From: Talpa occidentalis
Lineage: Eukaryota; Chordata; Mammalia; Eulipotyphla; Talpidae
Direction of reading: 5' to 3'
DNA: 64,000 nucleotides
Assembly (NCBI RefSeq): GCF_014898055.3
Contig: NW_023601212.1
Coordinates: 55,726,329 to 55,790,328 of the forward strand
Positions 1 through 12,000 of the stretch are shown here, in pieces. The translations under genes were made by a program, and so were the position numbers. Under the pieces are notes generated by a model. The model saw nothing but the letters and a program-made list of their open reading frames with translations, was not told the origin of the DNA and made no database searches. How positions within the stretch are numbered: the first letter of the stretch is position 1; each line of letters begins with the position of its first letter.

Positions 1-3000
1 AGCCCGCACAGAAGGTAGTGCAATAGTCATTATGGCATTTTCCACACAGGAAAACAATTTGTCATGGAAGCAAATGCCTAGGGAGAAAACAAACCTCTCA
101 AACTCAAATTGTTTGGATTCCTTTTTGGATTGTTTACACAAATAACATTTACACAGGGAAGAAAATGAATAATAAGATGTGTTTGATCAGTTCTCTTTCA
201 ATTCTTACATTTTTGGAGTCTACAATAAAATAATACCTCAAAAAAGTAAGCAGAGCCTAAACACAAAGGGGGCATGAAACCAAAGACAGTGCTCAGGAAG
301 GTTACTATAGGGTCATTTTGTAGTTATGTGTAAAAAAGTGAAATCAAAAAAAAGCTCCCACATTCAAAGAATAAGTTAAATGAGATTTGCCTTGAATTGT
401 ATTTTGGCTAGTATTGTATACTATGAAGCTGAGCCTATAACAAGCCAATCATGCTTATCGTGAAGTAGTTTAAATTTAAATAATGGAGTTCTTGGGTAGG
501 AAAGAAACAAATCATTTAATATTGATGAAAATTTCAAGCTTTTGAATTTATAAGGGCAGGTCTAATAAGAGGGAAATATCTTTGCATTAATAAGTTCTCT
601 AGATATTTATGTTTTGGTAACATATTTTCTTTGCCTGAATTCTTAGATATCATTTGATCAATAATTGATCAAAAACTCACCTATTGATATTTTAAGTAAC
701 ATCTCTAACTAGTTTCCATTTGCTTCAAGTGCTAAAATAACTTAAGCAACGATGACTAATCTTTTGAATGAACAAATCTGAAGACAGAAAACAGTGGTGA
801 CTTCTGCTCAGTTATGTTGAGCGTTTCAGTCAGCCAGAGGTCACAATTCTATACAGAGACAAGTCACCAAATCTGAACACTATTCTTAATCCGTGCAAGC
901 ATCCATTAGTATTTGGAGCTGAAAATATCAAATACATCTTCTAGCTTAGCTTTCTCTTTGGCAAAACTGTGTGATATCAAGCTCTGACTGGCAGTTGCAT
1001 ATCCCACAGATACGGTTAACCTACAACATAGCTTATTCATGACAAAGTAATAACAAAAATCCACAGGGTTCTCATCCACAATATATTTTTTAAAAAACCA
1101 CACTGTTAAAAATGCTTGTTTCTGAAGAGAAATGAACAAATTAAGAAATTTAAAAAAATGTAAAACAAAAGTAGTATGTGCAAGGTCTACATAGTAATAC
1201 TGCTGGTTATGCAGATAGGATTGTACCCAACATGGGTTAAGTTTGGGAGGTCATTCATTGAAAGATCATTCAGCACAGGCAACATTTTGCCCTTTCTAAC
1301 TCTTGTTACTTTCCACAAAACCAGAAATAACATTTCTGACTTGCCATATGAGAAAAGTATATGAACTCTTGACGTCCTTTTCAAATAGAAAACTACAAAA
1401 CTTAACACTCAGAGGAAGCTCTTCTGCTTTTCTTTAGATAGATTTTTAGCTAATTATTGTGTGGACAATATTTTCTATTTAAGGGTAAAATGCTTATAAG
1501 GAAAAATATAAATTTATAAAAGAATACAAATGTCAGATATTTTGTGTGAGGTCCAAAGTAACAGAAGTCTATGAGAAGACATAAGTCAAAAAGCATTTCT
1601 TACCGTGGGCCACTGCTAAGGTTCTAACATCCAATAGTCTTTGTTCAAGTGCCATTTTTTGATAGAATTCTAAGGCAACTGATCTTCAAACTTTTTCTTT
1701 CTTTCTGTAATTCAACATTTATTTTCGAAATTAAATGCACCTTCGCATAGGAAGGCTCTCTCATAACTGACAAAATATGCTTTCACGGTAGAGGGCTCTA
1801 TTAAGTTGACAGAAAAATGTTAAAAAGGAATGCTGTCTAAGGGAAGTTCTGATACTTAAAATTCCCAGAATCTCAAGCTTTCGCCCTTTCTCTCTTTTAA
1901 AATGACTTTGTACGCTTTATATATGCACACATACATATATGGAATCTCTCAAAACAAATGTGCTCCTGAATCTCATATTGAACAAAAATAAGGAAAACAA
2001 AGAATTAAAACACTGGCATTGTGCACATTTAAACACTGTAAAAGAAAAATATCCTGATAAAATGCGAATATTATCACCCTGATGATAAAAATCACCTGTG
2101 ACCAGTAGAAGGATAATCCAAGTAACTTGGGAAAAAATGTAATTAATTATTCTAAAAGTTTTTGCAGACAAGTTTAAGTGGGGACAGTTTTCGACTAAGC
2201 AGATGGGTGGCCTAACAATGAGTTCATATAGAAGGCTAACTTTAAACCTAGTTAAACACAACCATGTTTTCTGGAGCCCATTTGAAAAAAAAATAATCTG
2301 GCATATGAACACTCAAAACCTTCTGCAGGAAATGAAGATCCCCATACAGTATTAAATTTCAGAATTTTAGTGTTTCAAAAAATCCCCTCATTCAAAACAA
2401 AGCAAAGTCCTCCCAAATCCCAAACAAACCTCAACAACTCACATTATTAACTTTTCTAATTCTTACATTCTCGTGAGAATCGGGCGAGGCTGCAGACTGA
2501 TGGAGGCTACACACTTCTTTCAGGTTGGCTGTGGGGAGAATCTTACTAAGCGTCTTTATACCTCAGTTCAAAAGCAGCTCCCAATGTAACCCAAAAGAAG
2601 TATGTTTTTCCTTTTCAAAGTGTATCTAAAAATAGGCAATTCCCCCTCCAAAATTAGTACAAAGTTAAAAGAAATGCAAATTAGCTATGATCTATTCCAA
2701 GCACAGCACCGCCAGAAGATTCACACACACTATTTGGTGTTTCATGTTGGTTTTCCGTTCATTCTTTTAAGGCAGTGGTTTCCACAGGTCAGTTCAGAGA
2801 TAAGAAGCATGGTCCATGGCAGTTTGTTTTGCAACTCCAAATGGTTCTCTGGGAATATATCACTTCATTCCCTGAAGTGAGTGCTTTTTTGGTTCAGAAC
2901 TCCAGAGGCAAAGTCGGAACTTCTGGGCTCTCCCTGGCACAGGACTGGTTTATAGCTGGCGCTCTTTTGTCAGGTCCTCGCTCTCACTTAGGAGAAATAG

Positions 3001-3026
3001 TTCACCTTTCTTCTTTCTTAGGTTTT
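1..3026 (-). other. RALGPS2: Probable RALGPS2 3' UTR and downstream sequence
   Basis: The sequence continues from the RALGPS2 stop codon with no splice signal I would trust and no clear repeat. That fits a long 3' UTR. The real 3' end cannot be fixed by eye. One AATAAA on the minus strand lies at 1718-1723 and a weaker ATTAAA lies at 515-520. Short open frames in this stretch look random. Confidence 0.5.
1718..1723 (-). terminator. Candidate RALGPS2 poly(A) signal AATAAA
   Basis: A minus-strand AATAAA lies about 1.3 kb past the stop codon. It is the only canonical hexamer I found in the presumed 3' UTR. Use of the site is inferred. Confidence 0.3.
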
Positions 3027-3056
3027 TTACTCAAAAGTCATCAAGTTTGTAGGTAC
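3027..3056 (-). CDS. RALGPS2: RALGPS2 last coding segment, VPTNLMTFE and stop
   Basis: Following a TTTTTTAG acceptor, nine codons (VPTNLMTFE) and TAA complete the protein. The exon continues as the 3' UTR toward position 1. Confidence 0.9.
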   Translation of the reverse strand, partial: VPTNLMTFE

Positions 3057-6000
3057 CTAAAAAATATAAGCATTACAAGCTGTTAGTGTATAGACGTTGT
3101 TTCTCATAGTAGTATTTATTTGAATTGAGGTAACACTGATTTACAACACTATATGATTCAGAGACACAGGATCACCACCCTTCAGAAGTATGTTACCATA
3201 GCCCACCCACTACAAGGGATCCATAGCCCTTGCCTACAGTCCACTGGGCCCCCCTCTATACCCTCTTGTAGCCTGGATTCTAAAGTCAGACTTCTAATTA
3301 TAAGTCAGTCCGAATTTTTGTTTTCTCTATATCCTCTAAGAACCAACCAGTGTTTGTCTTTTAGTTATATCCCCTCTAGTTCCATCTATGCTGAACAGTA
3401 TTCCACAGTGTATATGTACCATACCGTCTTTATCCACTCATCTGTACTCAGGCCCTTAGGTTGTTTCTAGAACTTGCCTACTGCAAAGAATACTGCGATG
3501 AACACAGGAGTGCATATAATCCTTCAAATTAGTGTTTTTGTATTCTTTGTGTAGATACCTCCGAGTGGAATTGCTGGTTTATGACATCTATTTGTAGCAT
3601 TTTGATAAACCTCCATACTGTTTTTCAAAGCAGTATTTCTTAACTTTCCTCATTATACTAAGTTCAAATATTAAAATCTTTCTGATGTAAATATCTTTTT
3701 TAAAAAGGAATTTAATAGAAGGCACTGTAATCATTTATGAATAATGACTATAATACACTGGAACTTTTTGAGAGAAAAATCACAGATGAATTAATACCCT
3801 CCAGTAAATTGAAACTAAAGTAGGAGAAGGGGTAGAGGCAGTACCTTGCTTGCCTAAAATAGGGGGGCAACAGATGTTCACTGAGAGAACAAATGATGAG
3901 AAAAGAATTAAGTATGGTTTTAATATAGTGAGATTCCAGACAAACATGCTTGTCATTTTATTTTCTCACTGTATGTATTACTATGAATTCCTACAAATGC
4001 AAATTTTAAAATCTGGCACAGATAATTTTGTAATGAACAGTACTAAGAATTTCTTTGTAAAATGATCATGAAAATAAATATGAAAGGATAAAATTACTAG
4101 ATAAATTCTTATTGACACTTTGTTACTGAAAAATCCGTAGGTTATATAATAGCTTGCCACTTACAAATTGATCAAATTTAAATTGATTTCTTACAAGTCT
4201 GAGGTTCAACAATAAGTCTTTGAAATATAATTTGTTTTTTAAAATTAGTTGATGAGTCCTCTAGTTAAGGACTAAAAAGGGTTTCATCAGGCTAAAAGAA
4301 AATACTCAGCCTTTACTACCAGTCTTCCAAATTTGTGTTCCTAGAGATACCATATGTAGTGATCTTTTCCTATGCTTTAAAACAGTTTAACAGTCTCTAC
4401 ACTTTAGCAAGTTTTTTTCAAAAACTGAGGATACGGAAGGAAAAAAAAAAAAAAAAGGAAAAAAGAATCTCTTACATGGATCAGCTTCTGAATGAAAAAT
4501 TATTTGCCAATGTAATCATAATAACTAAATTATAAACCATATATAACATAAATGTTCAGGTGCTTAAATTAAAGTATAAATTCTCAGGTCTGGCTATAAA
4601 AACCATAATTAAGTAAAGTAAAAGTTATTATTTCCTTCTCAGTGTGGTTTAAGGTGTAATATGTGAGTCAATTAGTCTTCTAAAAAACTTTCAAATTTCA
4701 GTTTCTATTTATAAATCTGCCACTACTCTGATTCTTGCAAGTATAGAAAAAACAAACAAAAATCCACTTATATACATCGAGTGGACTAAAGTCAACTAAT
4801 ACAATAAAAGAAACAGAACTTACATGCTAAGAATATATACATTGTCTGAATTAGTCTTGAAATCTGAGTTTTAAGAAAAATGACAATTAAATATTCAGGT
4901 GCATTTATAGAAAATGTATAGGATATAGTTGAGTCCTGAAAGGTGTAGTCTTGGCAAGAGAAGGTCTGTTTCTTTCATTCCGTACCAGATACTAATTTGA
5001 CATCGGCAAGAAAATAATTTTTGCTCTATGGCATTTCACATTCTTTATGATAGTTGCTAAAAATGGTATCAAAATATAGCTATTAATCTTTTACACATAT
5101 CTGAAATAAAAAGTATGAGAAAACAAAGCCCATCCTAACAATATTTAAAAAGATAGACTTAAAGGATGAAGATAGTTTGTGTCTCCACCAGTTTTCACTT
5201 GTTTGACTATGTAGATCATGTAGGATCTCCCAGTTAATTCAGAAAGTTGGTTCACTTAATACTCTTTAGAATTCTTTAAAATATATACAAAAATGATGGA
5301 CTATTCTGAGAATTAAGAGAAATGCTCACCTGTTGTTTGTTACTTTGGCAGGCTGCACTCAAATGCTTAAACCACAGCATTGCATTCATCCGATTGCCAG
5401 CTTGAAACTTGTATGAATTTCCTAAATTTTTAAAAAATAAAGGGAAGAGAAACAAAAACTTAAGGACTAAGACAACAGTAACTCTGCCAGATATTAAAGA
5501 GCAAAATAAAACATGACTAGAGTTCTTAGTTTCAGAAATCTAGTCCTACAGGAAGAATTCTCTATGCTATATTCATATGTAATTATTTATTCAGAAAGCT
5601 ACCTCTTCGCCGTTTAGGGATTAATAACATAAACTAATTTTACTTGTTTCCTTAAATGTACTTTAAAGTATATGAAATAATTGTTTACTGCTTTCATATT
5701 TCTTTATGTGGATGAGAGTGATGAATACTGGTTCTTGATACTACTTTAGATGACCTTAATATTAGATGTTAACATTGTTTTCAAATGCCAAAATGCTTTA
5801 ACATGCTTCATACTTAAACATTAACTATTTAATGTAATTAAAGATTAATCAGATACTCTCAATATCAGCTATGCTTTTAGTCTTTAGTTACAAGATGTTT
5901 GTAAAATTATTATAGCTCTCCGTCCTCCTGAGGAATTTCTTGGAAAAATCTAAGGAGGTACCTCTACTCTTTCAGAAAATTAGAAATTCATTTGTGGTGT

Positions 6001-9000
6001 TATTTAGTAGACTTGTGCTTGTTCAGGGAGCTTACTTGGGGCCTTTGCTGCTGTCAGTGGGGCTTCTACTGGGTGTGGTTCAAAGTGTAATTTTATTTGA
6101 AATCAGAAAATTGAGTAAGGAGTACCTATGCTATGAATCAATTTAATCTCAAAATAAGACACTTAGCTATTACTTTTTTTCTGTGTCCAACGTATTTGCT
6201 TGTTTAAAGTTTTATTTACAATACATAATATCCTAAAAGCAGAGTATCTGTTAATACAAAATATATCTGAATAAACCAAGGTGAAAATATAATGAAAATC
6301 AATAAAATGTAATAATATATCATTTTAGCTGTGAGCTGTTGGAACAGGAGATTCTGGGCAGATATAAAATTTCCTTTCTGGGTGCCTTAGAGTTGTTAGC
6401 AACAGCTGGCAGCTGTTTTGAAGGGAGAGCAGCAATCACATAAAACTGTTCTGAAGGACTGTCTGAAGTGTCCACTACTGGACAAGCAGGGTTAGAAGGT
6501 ATGATCTGAATTCTACACAGCCTACCCTTCGACTTCTCTCATCTACTGTAAAACCCCTATGGTCAAGAGTCAATAATATTGTTCTTAAATTTCTCTATAT
6601 ACTACAAGTAAGATATTAAAATGAAAATGATACTTATCCGTAAAGTGATGTGAGTCAAATCACCAAATAATCTAACTGAAACTTCCTGGTGGTGCAGGCA
6701 GTTGAGCGCAGTGCTGTGAAGCTGTCTGCAGCCCCAGCAGCACGGGTTCAATCCCGGCTGGCCGGGGAGATACCCACGTGGTGCGGCAGACCTCTCCTGT
6801 CTCACTCGCTGCTCCCCTCAGCAGTGCATTTCAGTCAGTCTGCCTGTTCTGTTCCCCGCTCTGTCTCTGGTGAATCCCTCACCCTCCCGCACATCTGACC
6901 TGTACCCTGGTTCTTGTATGCATAAATAAATAAATCTTTAAAAAAAACCAAACAACTAAAACTAATGGAATAAAAGCAATTTAAAAGAAAACCTCTGTCA
7001 TGGTGAGAAGTTAAGAATAACTATTTTAGGGTATAAATGGAGGGTAATGCAGTTATGGCAAATTTCTATGATTTTACATATTCTTTTTTTTTTTTTTTTT
7101 TTTTTTATATAGAGGCATGCTTTTATTTATTTGTTTGCTGGTTTGTTTGTTTGTTTGTTTATACATGCACTGGGTACAGTCAGAAGCGCGGGAGGGTGAG
7201 AGAATTCACCAGAGCCAGAGCGGGGAGCAGAGCAGGCAGAAGGACCGAAGTACACTGCTGAGGGGAGCAGCGGGCGGCAGGAGAGGTCTGCACGCCATGT
7301 GGGACCCTCCTCCGGTGGCCGGGGAGCAGCCGGGGATCGAACCGGCGCCACAGAGGCTGCGGGCAGCTTCGCAACCCAGCGCTCAACCGCTGCGCCACCG
7401 GGGAGGCCCAAATTTCTATGATTTTAAAGGTAAGAGTGGCCTATAGATTTTCAAATTCCTTCCTTCCTCTCATTCCTGCTTAGCTCTCTAGGGATTACTT
7501 GGGCTTTTAATTTCACGCTTATGCCCATCTAGCAAGGAAATAAGCTCTAAAAATATCAATACCATTACTATACATTTTGAGACAGAAGTATTTCCCAAGA
7601 GCTAGAAAGTATATATACATTCCCTCTATGGAGAATTCCTGTTAAACTAGGTTTTGGCTTACTGAAAGTTATGCATACAAAGTATCTTGAACCCTAATAA
7701 CTATAATTAATGGTTCACCTTTTTCAGAGTCAGTCAGCAAGAAGAGATCTGGATGCTCTGGGTCATCGGCCATCATCACCATCCACCCAACCACAGACAC
7801 GTTCTTATTTGATGTTGATTTGAACTGAGAAAAAAAAGATAGTTGATGAAAATACAAAACTTACAGTGCAAATGCTCCTGACCAGCAAGTGAATCTTTTC
7901 TTACTCTCCAGAATTCAATGTTGGGGTGTACATGCCTCGCCCTTTCTCTATGTATTTATATGAGAAGCCTCTTTCACTGTTAGTTTTTATATACTACTGG
8001 GGGTATATTTATACTCCGATTTGTGGTTTTCACTTTAAGAATTTCCTACGTATTCTGGGTGTTTGCAGAATTTGCCATTTTAAAGAACATTCTTCTATAA
8101 GACATAGTCACACACTTGTCCAAGGATATCCATGGGAGAGATTCTCAGATAAGGAATCACTGGTATAAAAATAAACATGGACAAAGACTATTTGTCACTA
8201 AAACAATAAATAATAATTTAAATTCCTGCTAAATGGACAACATGGCAGAACAGAGAGGTTCACATCACCCTCTCCCCTAAGCACAACTATAAACAAAAAT
8301 TAAAAGATTAAGAAATTCCACAACAGAGTTCCAGGATTTTTCCACAGAGGCTGTCCACTGAGATTGGTGGCTTGTTGGAGGGAAGAGGAGGGAGGAGGCG
8401 AGGAGAGCACAGCCAGGAAAGCAGATACCCAGCCCCTCAGAGCAATCTGGCAACAGCCACCCGTGACCTCATAGAGCACAGTCATTTTCACCAGAGGGAC
8501 TTTTCAAAAAGGGAATGCAGGCACATGAGACAGGACTGGCCTAGGTCATGGAGAGTTACACAGCCAGTATGGACAAGGAGAGCTCCCCCTGCAGACAGGC
8601 CTTTACTTCCTCCTCCTGGGTGAACTGAGATAAATGAAGCACTGAATGCAGCTTGCTGTGGAGAGAGGAGAGGAGGGAGATCTGATTTACCAGCCTGGAG
8701 TCACCCTCACTCCTCAATAAGACTGAAACTAAGTGTAAGTCTCAGCCCCTATCTTCTGCTAAGGTAAAGAAAGAAGAGAAACAAATAAAACTAGACCTGC
8801 AGCGGCCCAACCACAAACAAATAAGGCAACACACAAGCTTAGGAAGGAACACCTGACATAAAGGTGGAAAAGTCCAGAGACATGTATGAAGAATACAGAA
8901 ATTCAGGATCCAAGAGACAAAGAGCTTAAAACAACAATATAAAAAATACTAAATGAGGTACTGGAAGGTCAAACACATGTAGGTACAAGGTAGTAGAATG

Positions 9001-12000
9001 AAGATGCAGGAACGAAAAGAATTCTTCACCAAAGAGACTGAAGATATTAAAAGAACACAAAAAAGAGATTCTAAATGAAACGGACTCGGTAAAAGACAGA
9101 ATAAATTGGTAGAAGACAGAATTTTGGAAATTAAAGACTCAAATGTACAAACCACCCAAATAGGAAACATGAAGAAACTCTCTGAGAATTATCAGATTGA
9201 ATTAGAAGAGGAAATACAGGATAATGCTTAGTCTAGATGATGAAGCGAGAGAAGAAAGCTGAGACCCCATTCAAACAAATAATAATAGCTAAGAATTTCC
9301 TGAACCTAAGGAATGAAATATACATGGATGTACAAGAAGCAGAAATAACATCTGAATACAAAATAAACTACCCCAAGATACATCACTGTTAACTCATCAA
9401 AAAAAAATCAAAGATAAAAAATAATACAGGAGGCCAGGAAAAAAAAAAAACAACTAAGGTAATTTATAAAAGCATTCAAATTAGGCTTTCATTGTATTTT
9501 GCTCTAGTCACCCTCCAGAGGCAAGAAGAGAGTAGAATGAAGTGTTCACAATTCTAAAAGTTAAGAACTGTCAACCAAGAATACTCTATTTTGTAAAATT
9601 ATTGTTCAAATGGTAAGGTAAAATAAAGGCTTTCCTTGCAAATCAAAACCACAATGACATGCCATCTTACACCAGTGAGAATGGCACATATCAAAAAAAA
9701 TAGCAACAACAAATGTTGCCGAGGATGTGGAGAAAAAGGAACTCTCCTATATTGCTACTGCTGGTGGGAATGTAAACTGGTCCAACTACTATGGAAAGCT
9801 CTGTAGAGATTCCTCAAACTGCTAAAAATGGAGCCTCCATATGATCAAGCAATTCTACTCTTAGGTATCTACCCAAAGGACACAAAAACATTAATTCAAA
9901 AGAACACCTGCACCCCTATGTTTACTGTAGCACTATTTACAATAAGTAAGCTATGGAAACAACCCAAATGCCCAAAAATAGATGACTGGTATATATACAC
10001 AATGGAATATTACTCAAGAATCAAAAAGATAAACTCATGCCATTTGCAGCAAAATGGATGAAGCTGGAAGGGATCATGCTCAGTGAAATATGCCAGAAAG
10101 AAAAAGAAAAATACCTGATTATTTCACTTATAGGATGAATGTAGAGGATCCAAATAAGTGATAGGGAAAAAAAAGTTATTGTAATAAAGTGAAAATCAAA
10201 ATCAACAAGCAACTATAAACGAGAGACATTTTGCAGAGAGGGGAGCAGGGAGTAGGATCAAACAGGTGGGAAGAGCACAGGGGACTGTGGTGATGGTGCA
10301 TGGGTGAACTGGTGGTGAGAATTTCACGGGGACTATAACCGAGATGAGAAAGCATACATTATTTAAAAAAATGAAGAACGATGTAAAAAATATATAAAAT
10401 AAAGTAAATAAAAAAATAAAGGCTTCCCCAAATAAACAGAAGGTAATGGAATATACCACCAAGAGACAAGCCCTATAAAAAATGTTCAAAGGAGTTCTAC
10501 AAGAAAAGAAAAAATGAAACACAAAACCCTGAGCAAAGTGACAACAGAACTACAAAATCAGAAGCAAGAAAAAGAATATCATGAGCCAACAACAACACTA
10601 AAGGGGAAAATCTGTACAGTTAAATGTCAGAGTCAATTTCAGCTATAAAGAACTTTTTTTAGACAAAGTAAGTTTGTTATAACCCCTAACCCAAGGGTTA
10701 ACCACTAACTAAAAAATCTGTATTAGAGGTGCATAGAAGAAGAAATAAAGTGAGAGAATCATTAGGGAAAGTCATCCAAATGTAGGAACAGAGAGAAACA
10801 TATGGAAAAAGAAACAACAGAAAGACAATTAAAAAAAAAAAGAATGACAGTAAATGGCCACCATATATGAATAATCACTAAATGTAAATAGCCTGAACAT
10901 ACCAATTAAAAGAAACAGAATGACAAATTGGGTTAAAGAAGTTCCAGCATCTCTGTTTACAATCAACACACTGAAAACTGAAAACAAGTAAAAAGTTAGA
11001 GCAAGGTACTTCAAGCCAATAACTCAGAAAGAAAAGCAGGAACTGATACTCTCAGATCTGATAAGCTAGACTTCAGCCAAAAAAGTTAATCAGAGTCAAG
11101 GATAGACACTACATAATGATCAAGGCAACAATTCATCAATAAGATGTAACTGACATTAATATTTATGCACCTAACACATTAATATATTATGCAGCTAGTA
11201 ATTATATAAAGCAACTATTAAAAGACCTAAAATAACATATTCACAAAAATACAATCACTGTCCGAGTGTCAACATATCATTGACATGAAGGGATAGATCA
11301 TCCACACAGAAAACCAACAAGGAAATAAAGCCTTAAGTGAAGTGATGGACAAGATGGGTTAATAGACATTTACAGAGCTTTCCATTCCAAAAGAAATTAA
11401 TACACATTCTTATCAAGTGCACACAGGCCATGCCCAAGAATAGATCATATAAGCTGGGATACAAAATATGTTTCAGAAAATAAATGAAAATAGTAATTAT
11501 ATTAAGCATCTTCTAGGATTGCAATGATATACAGCTAGAAATTAACCACAAGAAGAAACCCGGAATAAACCAAAACACGTAGAGACTAAATAAAATGCTT
11601 TTTAACAACTCCTGGGTCAATGTAGAAATCAAAAAGTATCTAGAGCCTAACAAAAATGGAGAGATAAGCTTCCAGATTTTATGGGACGCTCTAAAAGCAG
11701 CACTATGAAGGAAGTTTATATGAATACAGGCCCACATTTAAAAAAAAAAAAAAGAAAAAGAGAAAAATCTCAATCTAACTCTAAGCTGAAGGAACTAGAA
11801 AAAGAATGAACAAATATGAAAATCAGTAGAAGAAAGGAAAAAATAAAAATCAGAACAACAACAACAAAAATGAAATAGAAAACAAAAAGACAGTCCAGTA
11901 GATCCTGAAACTAAGATCTGGTTCTTTTAAAAACATTAATGAAATTGGTAAGTCCTTAGCTAGACTCATTAAGAGAGACAACCCAAATAAATAGAATCGA

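Larger units (their letters stand above)
5422..7718 (-). other. RALGPS2 intron
   Basis: This intron contains the oppositely oriented SINE pair at 6681-6948 and 7077-7409. The part from 5422 to 6680 shows no gene or repeat I can name. Confidence 0.85.

Noticed and set aside
1917..2312. 131-codon minus-strand frame in the RALGPS2 3' UTR region
   Set aside because: Low-complexity hydrophobic translation without family resemblance; it lies past the RALGPS2 stop codon in presumed UTR.
7117..7446. 109-codon open frame, and similar GC-rich frames at 24554-24952, 60235-60582, 61645-61941 and 62549-62890
   Set aside because: They lie entirely in SINE copies (either strand) and carry the same translated SINE phrases (for example SRPLLP or [10 protein letters not shown] types), so they are not genes.
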